A stretch of DNA of 64,000 bases, from assembly GCA_910585755.1 (NCBI GenBank), contig CAJUFH010000009.1, positions 1 through 64,000 of the forward strand. Reading direction: 5' to 3'. Each line of letters starts with the position of its first letter. Within the stretch, counting starts at the first letter, position 1. Below the pieces are notes generated by a model. The model was given only the letters and a program-made list of their open reading frames with translations. It had not been told where the DNA came from and did not search any database. This document shows positions 53,076-61,026 of this stretch, piece after piece. Origin of the DNA: an uncultured Muribaculaceae bacterium (GTDB lineage: Bacteria > Bacteroidota > Bacteroidia > Bacteroidales > Muribaculaceae). The position numbers and the translations under genes were made by a program.

Positions 53076-53120
53076 AAGAAAAGCGCTGTGTCATACTTTT
53101 TTGACACAGCGCTTTTTCTT
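53076..53120. terminator. Terminator of the DUF3127 gene
   Basis: A perfect 14-bp stem (53080-53093 with 53102-53115), AAAGCGCTGTGTCA type, T-rich on both sides. Its core GTGTCA/TGACAC recurs in the terminators at 13220 and 34304. Confidence 0.85.
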
Positions 53121-53154
53121 TCAAAGAGTGTAAGCAGATTGGAAGGGGACACAA

Positions 53155-53240
53155 TGTAGGGACGCGGCGTGCCGCGTAAAACCAGAATAACCCAAATAGT
53201 TTGGTTAACTGAATTTTACGCGGCACGCTGCGTCCCTACA
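53155..53240. repeat. 86-bp near-palindromic element (MITE/REP-like)
   Basis: Two 27-base inverted arms (53155-53181 and 53214-53240) differ at one base; each begins or ends with TGTAGGGACGC. Each arm itself folds (ACGCGGC-GT-GCCGCGT on the left). The 32-base spacer holds a third small inverted repeat (CCAAA-TAG-TTTGG). It lies in the convergent gap between DUF3127 and folE, contains no gene, and has the look of a mobile miniature repeat. Confidence 0.7.
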
Positions 53241-53296
53241 TTTTTAGTTTGGCTATATCCCGATATTTTAGTCCGGCATTTTCCCAAAGGGGAAAA

Positions 53297-53893
53297 TCAG
53301 CGGCCGATGAGGGTCATAAATTCCTGGCGGAGGGAGGGGTTTTCGACGAAAACGCCGCAGTAGTCGTAGGTATCGGTGGTGGCAAGCTGCTTTTCGACGC
53401 CGCGCATCTTCATGCACAGGTGATGGGCGTTGCAGGCGACTATCACTCCCTTCGGGGCGAGGACGCTGCTTACGGCTTCGCACAGCTCCGCGGTAAGCCG
53501 TTCCTGTACCTGCAGCTTGCGCGCTACCGCGTTCACTACTCTCGCGAGCTTGCTCAGCCCGATCATGGAGCTGCCGGGGATGTATCCGATGCTGACGGTG
53601 CCGAAGAAGGGGAGGATATGGTGCTCGCAGAAGGAATAGAACTCGATATCCTTTACCACTACCATCTTGGAGCCAGCGTATTCAAAAATAGCTTCCGACA
53701 GCACGGCGGCGGGGTCGGTGCGGTAGCCCTGGGTCGCGAACCACATGGCGCGGGCGGCGCGCATCGGGGTTTTCTGTAACCCTTCGCGGTCGGGATTGTC
53801 CCCTACGAGGCGGATGATTTCGCGGTAGTGGGCGGCAATTTCTTCGATTTTTGCGGAGTCAGAGGAGGATAGCGGTTTGCAGTCGAAATCCAT
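53297..53893 (-). CDS. folE: GTP cyclohydrolase I
   Basis: It converts GTP to dihydroneopterin triphosphate, the first step of folate synthesis. The 198 residues show CEHHILPFFGTVSIGYIP near 88 with zinc Cys and His, LSKLARVVNAVARKLQVQE near 112 and the second zinc Cys in NAHHLCMKMRGV near 155. It is last in the leftward tpiA-SPOR-folE order. Confidence 0.97.
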   Translation of the reverse strand: MDFDCKPLSSSDSAKIEEIAAHYREIIRLVGDNPDREGLQKTPMRAARAMWFATQGYRTDPAAVLSEAIFEYAGSKMVVVKDIEFYSFCEHHILPFFGTVSIGYIPGSSMIGLSKLARVVNAVARKLQVQERLTAELCEAVSSVLAPKGVIVACNAHHLCMKMRGVEKQLATTDTYDYCGVFVENPSLRQEFMTLIGR

Positions 53894-53943
53894 GTTTTGC
53901 GGTTTGCGCTTGGAATAGGGGGATGGCTTTACGCGCGGGGGCG

Positions 53944-54489
53944 TCAGCGTTGGTTTATGCGGTCGCGGATTACGCGGACCTCGCGGGCAAACGAGGGGAA
54001 GGCGCGCTTTATCTCGGCAGCCGCCTTTTCCGCGTCGTACTGCGAGCGGAAATCGCCGACGCGCAGGCGCCAGTAAGGCGATGCGTAAGTGACGTACGTG
54101 CCGTACTGGGGGAAAGCCCCGGAAATAACCCGTTCGCGCTGACGGGCGGTCGCCTTGGCGGTGCGGGCGTTGTTGTCGGCATAGACCTGCACTCGGTAGC
54201 CCACCGACTTTGTGCCTTTCGTCCTTGCCGGCTTATCCGCCTCGGCTTCTTCCGTCTCGGCCTCAGAATCGCGGCTGTCGTCGGCTGTCGTCGGGGTTGA
54301 GAACAACCGTTCAAGCATGGCATTGGGCATTTCGACGGACACCGCGCTCGCGGGGCCGTTGATGCGCGCGACGATATTGTTTTCCGCGACGGAGTCGGAT
54401 GACGCCGCGGCTACGGCGTTGTCCTGTGCCGCTCCGGCGAGGGATATGACGCAGGAAACTGTCAGCGATAGTAGGCTTCGGTAAGTCAA
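53944..54489 (-). CDS. SPOR domain exported protein
   Basis: A 181-residue protein with a signal peptide (to about residue 25). The middle is acidic and Ala-rich (residues 60-90). The C-terminal 80 residues are a SPOR domain (VGYRVQVYADNN at the start, RLRVGDFRSQYDAEKAAAEI near the end), which binds denuded septal peptidoglycan. It lies between tpiA and folE on the same strand. Confidence 0.9.
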   Translation of the reverse strand: MTYRSLLSLTVSCVISLAGAAQDNAVAAASSDSVAENNIVARINGPASAVSVEMPNAMLERLFSTPTTADDSRDSEAETEEAEADKPARTKGTKSVGYRVQVYADNNARTAKATARQRERVISGAFPQYGTYVTYASPYWRLRVGDFRSQYDAEKAAAEIKRAFPSFAREVRVIRDRINQR

Positions 54490-54581
54490 GGCGTATTCAG
54501 GTTAGTAGTTGGTAAGTCCCGGCGGAACTTTAGCCCCGCCGGGGCTTGTAAGGGTATTCTGTCAGTCGGGTACCGACAGGA

Positions 54582-55337
54582 TTAGAATGCGGTAACGATG
54601 CCCATGAAGGAGGCTGCGTCAAGCGCCGCGCCACCGATCAGGCCGCCGTCAACGTCGGCTTTGGCGAAGAGTTCCTTGGCATTGGAGGGCTTGCAGCTTC
54701 CGCCGTAGAGGATGGAGCAGTTGTCGGCTACTTCCTTGCCGTACTTCTCGGCGATGACGCCGCGGATGTGGGCGTGCATTTCTTGAGCCTGGTCGGCGGT
54801 AGCGGTCTTGCCGGTGCCGATAGCCCATACGGGTTCGTAGGCGAGAATCAGCTTGCCGAAGTCTTCGGCGGAGAGATCGAAGAGGGCTTCCTGGATTTGC
54901 TTGGTCACAACGTCGAGGAAGGTGCCGTTCTCACGCTCTTCGAGCACTTCGCCGATGCAGAAAATCGGGGTGAGGTTCTCGGCAAGAGCGAGGTTGACTT
55001 TCTCTTTGAGAATCTCGGAAGTCTCGCCGTAGTACTGGCGACGCTCGGAGTGGCCGAGAATGACATATTTGGCGCCGGTGGAAGCGACCATGGGAGCGGA
55101 AACCTCGCCGGTATAAGCGCCTTTGAGGTGGTCGGCGCAGTTTTCAGCGCCAAGGCCGAGCTTCTCGTCGATAACGGCGGCTACGGACGCGAGGTGGGTG
55201 AAGGGGACGCAGATTACCACGTCGCACTTAACGTCGGCGGCGTTTTTGAGGGCTTCGTTAACGTCTTTTGCCAGGCCCACGCCTTCGGCGAGGGTGGTGT
55301 TCATTTTCCAGTTTCCGGCAACAATGTTCTTTCTCAT
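54582..55337 (-). CDS. tpiA: Triosephosphate isomerase
   Basis: It interconverts dihydroxyacetone phosphate and glyceraldehyde 3-phosphate. The 251-residue TIM barrel starts NIVAGNWKMNTTL, with the catalytic His in LGHSERRQYYGE near 97 and the catalytic Glu in LAYEPVWAIGTGKTA near 168, and ILYGGSCKPSNA near 212. It has its own promoter upstream. Confidence 0.97.
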   Translation of the reverse strand: MRKNIVAGNWKMNTTLAEGVGLAKDVNEALKNAADVKCDVVICVPFTHLASVAAVIDEKLGLGAENCADHLKGAYTGEVSAPMVASTGAKYVILGHSERRQYYGETSEILKEKVNLALAENLTPIFCIGEVLEERENGTFLDVVTKQIQEALFDLSAEDFGKLILAYEPVWAIGTGKTATADQAQEMHAHIRGVIAEKYGKEVADNCSILYGGSCKPSNAKELFAKADVDGGLIGGAALDAASFMGIVTAF

Positions 55338-55438
55338 TTCTTGTATCTATTGTTAAAAGATTTGTCGTACATATGCCTGTGGGCGACTGGTGGCTGCCCA
55401 CCATTCGGGCGGTATGGCCCGGAGTCGCTTTTGACCCG

Positions 55439-55446
55439 CAAAGTTA
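55439..55446 (-). promoter_or_regulatory. Promoter -7 element of tpiA
   Basis: TAACTTTG on the minus strand, exact. The leader of about 95 bases contains a 6-bp hairpin (GTGGGC/GCCCAC, near 55379-55401). Confidence 0.55.
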
Positions 55447-55493
55447 ACTAAAAATCACGAAATAACCGCCGTCCCCCGGCAAAAAGAAACTCC

Positions 55494-56816
55494 CTACTTT
55501 TCATTATGCCCGGTGGAGGCCTTCGCAGCCAGTCGTTTCTCACGCCGACGGCGCGCCGCGGCGCGGATTTTGGCCCGCACGCCAAGAATCACGCCCTGGA
55601 AGAGGTACAGGATGAGCAAGCCGCCGACGCATATCCCCGACAGCGTCCTGAACGTGGATACCGGATTGAGCGACAGTGTCCGCGGCATGTCGCCGGAAGC
55701 CCGGGCGGCCTCGATGCGTTCAAGGGGTATGGAGCTGAGCATCTCCTTGGAATATACTTTCCCGTCGCGGAGAATGACGAGCGCCATCGTGCCTCTCGAC
55801 AGCTCCTTCAACTGGGTGTCGTCGACAGAATAGCAGGGATAGCCGGCCATCGACAGGTCGAGCCACGCGTCAATGCCCCGCTGGTCGGTGGCGAGCAGTC
55901 CGGCCATAGGGATTCCGGCTGAATCGGCATACTGGTAGATTTCGTTGGCGGCATAGGTGTAAGAAATGTCGGCCTTTCGCGGCTCCGGCAGGATAAGGAG
56001 GAACTGCCATCCCTCGGTTGAGATGACGGACTCCGTCACGTCGTATTCTCCGTCGAATATGGCGAAGTCGGGGGCATCCTTGCCCGGGGCTCCGTCGCGG
56101 GGAACGCGGTCGACAAAAGTCCATTCGTCCCCTTCTGGAATCGAGTCAATCGGGAACGAGCGGGTCTCGTCGCCCCGCTGATAGACGAAGAGGTAATCCT
56201 CCTCTGCCTCCTCTTCCGGCGCGAGCGGTGTTCCGAGAGGGAAGGGCCGGAAGTCGAGCATCGGCTGTACGTTGTAGCCGTAAAGAGCTACTATAATAAG
56301 GTATAAGCCGGTCCATACTCCGGCGACCCATTGGATCGCTGGTTCAAAAAGACCCGAGCGCACTTTCGGATTCCAGAACAGGAGCGCCACGATCGCCGCG
56401 GTCAGCACCAGGTTTTTGACGAACGTCGCGGTGTTGGATATTATCAGGAAGTCGCCGAAGCACCCGCAGTCGCTTACCGGCGAGGCAACGGCGATGTAAA
56501 GCGTCAGCGGGAGCATCACGAGCATCATCAGCGCCAGCCCCCATGGCGCGGCGCGCTTGAAGCACCCTGTCGCCAGGAAGAAGCCGAAGAGGAACTCGTA
56601 GCCGGAGACGAACAGAGCCGTCATTACCATCACCGAGCGAGGCTGCGGGAATCCGAACGAGAGGGCGTATTCTTCGAGTTTAAACACGAATCCCCAGAGG
56701 TCTATCGCCTTGACGAGGCCCGACGTCACGAATACCGCCCCGACACACAGGCGGAGAAGCCAAACTGCGGCCGTGAACCAGCCGGAGGTGTAGAACGACC
56801 GCATCCTGTTGCCCAT
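55494..56816 (-). CDS. BT_3928-type DoxX/MauE-like membrane protein
   Basis: A 440-residue inner-membrane protein. The first 190 residues hold four or more helices with the DoxX/MauE-like pattern LRLCVGAVFVTSGLVKAID and the motif SDCGCFGD near 115. A periplasmic stretch (about 200-375) resembles a thiol-disulfide or thioredoxin-like domain without a visible CxxC, and a final helix ends in a basic tail. It is known in Bacteroidales as the BT_3928 family; the function is not established. An internal ATG (MRSFYTS, 4 residues in) is an alternative start. Confidence 0.85.
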   Translation of the reverse strand: MGNRMRSFYTSGWFTAAVWLLRLCVGAVFVTSGLVKAIDLWGFVFKLEEYALSFGFPQPRSVMVMTALFVSGYEFLFGFFLATGCFKRAAPWGLALMMLVMLPLTLYIAVASPVSDCGCFGDFLIISNTATFVKNLVLTAAIVALLFWNPKVRSGLFEPAIQWVAGVWTGLYLIIVALYGYNVQPMLDFRPFPLGTPLAPEEEAEEDYLFVYQRGDETRSFPIDSIPEGDEWTFVDRVPRDGAPGKDAPDFAIFDGEYDVTESVISTEGWQFLLILPEPRKADISYTYAANEIYQYADSAGIPMAGLLATDQRGIDAWLDLSMAGYPCYSVDDTQLKELSRGTMALVILRDGKVYSKEMLSSIPLERIEAARASGDMPRTLSLNPVSTFRTLSGICVGGLLILYLFQGVILGVRAKIRAAARRRREKRLAAKASTGHNEK

Positions 56817-57358
56817 CAGTCTTCTTCCGTAAGTTTTATAACGCCGAAGAGGGCGTAGTTGACCATATCCATATAATTGGCGTCAACCCCTTCGGAGACC
56901 GCGGTATGGCCGCGGTGGTCCTCGATTTCCTTTGTGCGCATCAGCTTCATCAGGATGAGGTCGGTATATGAGCTGACGCGCATCTTGCGCCAGGCTTCGT
57001 CGTAGTCGTGGTTCTTGGCGAGCATGAGGGAGCGCGTCTGCCCCATGTATTCGTCGTACAGTTCGAGGGCGCGCTGCGGGGTTATGTCCTTCCCGGACGC
57101 GAATCCGAGCTGTAGCTGTATGAGGGCTATTATGCCGTAGTTTACAATCGCGATGAATCCGTCGAGAATCCCCTCGTCGACTTTCGCCACACCCTTTGTC
57201 TCGAGGGAGCGTATGCGGTCGGCCTTTATGAGAATCTGGTCGGTCAGCGAGGTAGGGCGCATGAGGCGCCAGGATGCCCCGTAGTCGCGGAGCTTGGCTT
57301 CGTAGACACCGCGGCAAAGGGAGATGGCGGCGTCAAATTCTTGTTCTGTGCGGGTCAT
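56816..57358 (-). CDS. DUF1599 domain protein
   Basis: A 180-residue cytosolic helical protein matching DUF1599, with two similar halves: KLRDYGASWRLMRPTSLTDQ near 22 and KNHDYDEAWRKMRVSSYTDL near 117. The repeated DY-x-AW-x-MR pattern suggests a nucleotide-pyrophosphohydrolase-like (MazG-type) fold. The stop shares one base with the start of the BT_3928-type gene, so the two are coupled. Confidence 0.88.
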   Translation of the reverse strand: MTRTEQEFDAAISLCRGVYEAKLRDYGASWRLMRPTSLTDQILIKADRIRSLETKGVAKVDEGILDGFIAIVNYGIIALIQLQLGFASGKDITPQRALELYDEYMGQTRSLMLAKNHDYDEAWRKMRVSSYTDLILMKLMRTKEIEDHRGHTAVSEGVDANYMDMVNYALFGVIKLTEED

Positions 57359-58659
57359 TTTTCAGGCTGTTTTAGGTCGCCGGCGAGCGCTGTCAGGCGC
57401 GGGGTGTCGGCAAGATATGTGGCGGCAAGCCGGTTTATCTCTTCAGGGGTCACCGACCGCGCGGCGTCGAGCTGGCGGCGGAAATGAGTGAGCGGGAGTC
57501 CGAGAGTGTGAAGGGTGACAAGGTAGTCCGCGATGCTGAAAGGGGTGTCGGTAACTCCGGCCATGGAAGAGACCAGGATGTTGCGGGCCGAGTCCAGTTC
57601 CTCGTTAGGAACCGGCTCGACGGCCAGTCGCCGCAGCTCTTTTTCAATCTCGCTTATTACGGCGGAGGCGAAGCGGTTGTCGGTCTGACACGCGATTTCT
57701 ACGGCGGCTCCTTCGGGAGCGCCGTTCAGGGAAGCGGTGATGCCGTAGGTGTACCCTTTCTCTTCCCTGATATTCGTCATCAGCCGGCTTCCGAAATAAC
57801 CTCCGAGAAGCATGACGGCCATACGGAGGCGTTCAAAGTCGGGATGTTCCCGGCCGATGGTAGGGATGCCGGTCTTTATGGCGGTCTGCATGGAGCCGTC
57901 GACCTGCAGCCGTACCTCCGCGCCGACTGTATGGAGCGGCGCCGGGACGATTGTCCTGACTAAATTTTCCGCCGGGATGAAACTGATTCCGCCGAGGGTT
58001 TCTATGGCAAGATTCGCTATGTCGTCGGTAATCTTTCCGGCCAGGAAAAACGCGGGGGTGTTTCCGCGGAAGACACCGGCATAGGCGTTTCTCACCTCCT
58101 CGTCGGCGACTCCCAGGACATCGGCCGCCTCGTAATGACGCGCGAGCGGGGAGTCCGGGCCGTAAAATAGAGGGTTGTAGACGCTGTCGGCCTTGACGTT
58201 GACGCGGCGGTTCTTTATCTCGAGCTGTGCGGCGGTTTTTTCCCGCTGCGGTCGCAGCACCTCCGCCGGATATGTGGCTTCCGAGAGCATGTCGGCGATG
58301 ACAGGGAGCACTTTCTCAAACGTTTTGTTGAGGGAGTGGAGGGTCAGAAAGGAGGCATGGGGGTCGGCGTTGCATCGGAGCCACGCGCCATTGTATTCCA
58401 GCGTTTCGGCGATTTCGGCCTCGGAGCGGGTCGCGGTACCGCAGCGCATGGCGTTGGTGGCGAGCACTAATGCCGGCACTGAGGGGACATCGGCGCGGCC
58501 GACCGTCCAACAGGCTGTCAGGCGGCAGACCGGGATATCTCCCCGGTCAAGCAGGTACAGTGTTGCCCCGTTGGGGAGCGCTATTTCTGCCGGGCGAGGT
58601 ATGTCGAACTCTCCGAATCCGGCTATTTCCGGCGCCTCGGCGCGGTCGATGCCGCTCAT
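57355..58659 (-). CDS. M16-family peptidase-like protein lacking the zinc motif
   Basis: A 434-residue two-domain M16 homologue. The position where active members carry HxxEH reads LVLATNAMRCGT, so no zinc ligands are present. The substrate-binding features of the partner subunit are kept (REEKGYTYGITASLNG near 310). By analogy with paired M16B proteins it should be the non-catalytic subunit, but no catalytic partner is in the window. Its ends overlap DUF1599 and kdsB by 4 bases each. Confidence 0.88.
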   Translation of the reverse strand: MSGIDRAEAPEIAGFGEFDIPRPAEIALPNGATLYLLDRGDIPVCRLTACWTVGRADVPSVPALVLATNAMRCGTATRSEAEIAETLEYNGAWLRCNADPHASFLTLHSLNKTFEKVLPVIADMLSEATYPAEVLRPQREKTAAQLEIKNRRVNVKADSVYNPLFYGPDSPLARHYEAADVLGVADEEVRNAYAGVFRGNTPAFFLAGKITDDIANLAIETLGGISFIPAENLVRTIVPAPLHTVGAEVRLQVDGSMQTAIKTGIPTIGREHPDFERLRMAVMLLGGYFGSRLMTNIREEKGYTYGITASLNGAPEGAAVEIACQTDNRFASAVISEIEKELRRLAVEPVPNEELDSARNILVSSMAGVTDTPFSIADYLVTLHTLGLPLTHFRRQLDAARSVTPEEINRLAATYLADTPRLTALAGDLKQPEK

Positions 58660-59423
58660 GAGTTACCCTCCTTTTCGGCGAGGAAGCGGCGCGCGGCCTC
58701 GAGGTCGGCGGGGGTGTCGATTCCGATAGTGGGGCAGTCGGAAACCGCGACACGTATGCGGTAGCCGTTTTCGAGCCAGCGCAACTGTTCGAGCGATTCC
58801 GCCAGTTCGAGGGGCGACTGGGGCAGGCGGGTTATTTCTTTCAATACTTCGGCGCGGTAGGCGTACAGCCCGATATGGGTGTAGTACTGGTGCTTTGACG
58901 GCCAGTCGCTCTTTTCAATGCCTCTTAAATATGGTATGACCGAGCGGGAGAACAACAGCGCGTCCATGGCCGGGGAGACGGTGACTTTCGGGGAGTTCGG
59001 ATTCTCGAGCGCCTCGAACGGCTTGTCGGCAGGGAAGGGCCTTACCAGGGTCGCGATTCCTACGCTCTTGTCGTCGAAGCATCCCATAAGCTGGCGAAGC
59101 TGCGAAGGGTCGATAAAAGGCTCGTCCCCCTGGATGTTGATTACAACGTCGGCTGTCGAGCCGAGATTTTCGTATGCCTCGCGGCAGCGGTCTGTGCCGC
59201 TGCGGTGGTGGCTGGAGGTCATGACGGCTTTTCCGCCGAACGCTTCCACTGCCTCGAAGATGCGGTTGTCGTCGGTTGCCACGGCAACTTCGGGGAGAGC
59301 GGATGAGGCTCTCCGATAGACGCGCTCGATGACGGTCTGTCCTCCGAGATCAGCCAATGGTTTGCCTGGGAAACGGGTCGACGCGTAGCGCGCGGGTATT
59401 ATACCTATGAATGATGTCGGCAT
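58656..59423 (-). CDS. kdsB: CMP-KDO synthetase
   Basis: It activates KDO with CTP for lipopolysaccharide core synthesis. The 255 residues include IIPARYASTRFPGKPLADL at residue 8, the nucleotide-loop region VAVATDDNRI near 47, TSSHHRSGTDRCREA near 70, INIQGDEPFI near 96 and PTIGIDTPADLEAA near 225. It is the second gene after the ThiE-like protein, 6 bases apart. Confidence 0.96.
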   Translation of the reverse strand: MPTSFIGIIPARYASTRFPGKPLADLGGQTVIERVYRRASSALPEVAVATDDNRIFEAVEAFGGKAVMTSSHHRSGTDRCREAYENLGSTADVVINIQGDEPFIDPSQLRQLMGCFDDKSVGIATLVRPFPADKPFEALENPNSPKVTVSPAMDALLFSRSVIPYLRGIEKSDWPSKHQYYTHIGLYAYRAEVLKEITRLPQSPLELAESLEQLRWLENGYRIRVAVSDCPTIGIDTPADLEAARRFLAEKEGNS

Positions 59424-59429
59424 ATTCGT

Positions 59430-60017
59430 TTATTCTCTTTTTAAGGCCTCGATATAAAGTCTCGTTTCATTGGCCGGATCCTGGGCGGTGGCGATGGGGA
59501 CCGAAACAGCGACTCCGGCCGCGCCCGCGGCGCGCAAGGCTGCTGCCGCGGAGGGGTTAAATTCCCCTGAGGCAACCGCGTGGAAGGGAACGGCGGCTTC
59601 GTCGAGCGCCAGACGGAATTTCTTCCAGGCGTTTAAGGCAGCTTCTTCATCGGCCGGGACACCATATATAATATAGTCAACGTCGATCGCCCGGAGAGCG
59701 GCGGCCTCTTCAGCCGATGTCACCCGGACCCCGATTACTGCGTGAGCGCCGAGTGCTTCGCGCGTCTCGGCGACATGTTTCGGGTCGGCAGATGAAAGCG
59801 CCACGCCGTGTATCCTCAGTTCGTCGACAAGCCGGACGTTGTCCTGCAGAATCAGGAAAATGTCCTGCCCTTTAAACCGTTCGACAAGGGTGCGGGCATC
59901 AGCCTCCATTGTCTCCCCGGAGGCGAGCTCGATCCAGGCGCACCCCCCTTCGACCGCTTTTTCGGCCTGGTCGACAGGAGAGAGGTTTCCTTGGGGATAT
60001 GTTATGAATTGCAGCAT
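59430..60017 (-). CDS. Divergent ThiE-like protein (thiamine phosphate synthase family)
   Basis: A 195-residue TIM-barrel protein related to thiamine phosphate synthase, recognised from MLQFITYPQGN, GGCAWIELASG near 25 and the later GVPADEEAALNAWKKF and AAGAAGVAVSVPIA. The pyrophosphate and pyrimidine motifs are weak: the usual DGVHLGQ reads HGVALSSAD. It may not be a true ThiE. ATG 60017 is downstream of a -7 box at 60042-60049; an earlier ATG at 60044 lies inside that box. It is first in the leftward run. Confidence 0.7.
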   Translation of the reverse strand: MLQFITYPQGNLSPVDQAEKAVEGGCAWIELASGETMEADARTLVERFKGQDIFLILQDNVRLVDELRIHGVALSSADPKHVAETREALGAHAVIGVRVTSAEEAAALRAIDVDYIIYGVPADEEAALNAWKKFRLALDEAAVPFHAVASGEFNPSAAAALRAAGAAGVAVSVPIATAQDPANETRLYIEALKRE

Positions 60018-60041
60018 TTCGTTCTTATTATAATAGTATGG

Positions 60042-60130
60042 CAAAGTTAACGCTTTTCCTCCAAAAAGCCAAGAGGGGAGCGAGGGGACGTCGCTCCGTT
60101 GGGAAATACGGGCGGAATTTCGTAACTTCG
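60042..60130. promoter_or_regulatory. Divergent promoters: ThiE-like / rfbD
   Basis: On the minus strand TAACTTTG (60042-60049) faces the ThiE-like gene; on the plus strand TAACTTCG (60123-60130) faces rfbD, 28 bases before its ATG. The 140-base gap holds nothing else evident. Confidence 0.6.
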
Positions 60131-60157
60131 CGGAAACAAATAAACCAACCTGAAGGA

Positions 60158-61015
60158 ATGAAAGTATTGGTTACCGGGGCTAACGGCCAGCTCGGATGCG
60201 CTCTGCGCCGCCTTCTCGACCGCGAAATGCCCGGAGAAGCAATCTATACAGACAAGCAGGAGCTTGACCTGACGGATGCCGCGGCTGTTGAGAATTTCAT
60301 CCGCGACAACGAGGTGACGCATATAGTCAACTGCGCCGCATATACGGCTGTCGACCGCGCGGAAGAGGAGAAGCGCGAGTGCGCCCTGATCAATACCGAC
60401 GCTGTCAAGAACCTCGCCGCGGCCGCCGACTTGCTGGGCGCCAAAATAATCCACATATCAACGGACTATGTTTTCGACGGCACGAACCACCGTCCCTACC
60501 GGGAATCGGACAAGGTCAACCCCATCTCGCAATACGGCACGACCAAGCGGAAAGGGGAGACCGCCCTGCTTGCCCTCGCGCCCGAGAGCATAATTATCAG
60601 GACCGCGTGGCTTTACTCCGACACGGGGCATAACTTCGTAAAGACGATACTCTCGCTCGCGGAAAAGCAGAACGAGATACGCGTCGTGTGCGACCAGATA
60701 GGAACGCCGACTTATGCCCGCGACCTGGCCGAGGCGGTTCTCGCTGTGCTGAAATCACACCAATGGGTAGCCGGTATCTATCACTTCACCGACGAGGGGG
60801 CCGCGTCCTGGTATGATTTCGCGAAAGCGATTCTGAGGATTGCCGGAAAAAAGACGCGCGTGGTCCCGATTCCGACGGAGGACTATCCGACTCTGGCGCA
60901 GCGGCCGGCGTACAGCATACTTGACCGCTCGCGAATCAAGGCGACATACGGCGTCGAAATACCCCACTGGGAGGATGCGCTTACTGACTGCGTTAAACTG
61001 ATACTCAACCAATAA
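60158..61015 (+). CDS. rfbD: dTDP-4-dehydrorhamnose reductase
   Basis: It makes dTDP-rhamnose for surface polysaccharide. The 285-residue short-chain reductase begins MKVLVTGANGQLGCAL (NAD(P)H loop), has HISTDYVFDGT near 105 and the catalytic YxxxK in YGTTKRKGE near 128. A purine-rich GAAGGA lies just before the ATG at 60158, and the promoter box at 60123 lies upstream of it. The other rhamnose genes (rfbA, B, C) are not in the window. prfC follows 11 bases later. Confidence 0.93.
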   Translation: MKVLVTGANGQLGCALRRLLDREMPGEAIYTDKQELDLTDAAAVENFIRDNEVTHIVNCAAYTAVDRAEEEKRECALINTDAVKNLAAAADLLGAKIIHISTDYVFDGTNHRPYRESDKVNPISQYGTTKRKGETALLALAPESIIIRTAWLYSDTGHNFVKTILSLAEKQNEIRVVCDQIGTPTYARDLAEAVLAVLKSHQWVAGIYHFTDEGAASWYDFAKAILRIAGKKTRVVPIPTEDYPTLAQRPAYSILDRSRIKATYGVEIPHWEDALTDCVKLILNQ

Positions 61016-61026
61016 CGAACACTACT

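Noticed and set aside
54518..54544. GC hairpin CCCGGCGG/CCGCCGGG between tpiA and the SPOR gene
   Set aside because: No T tract follows on the minus strand, so I do not call it a terminator; it may be a simple structure within an operon.
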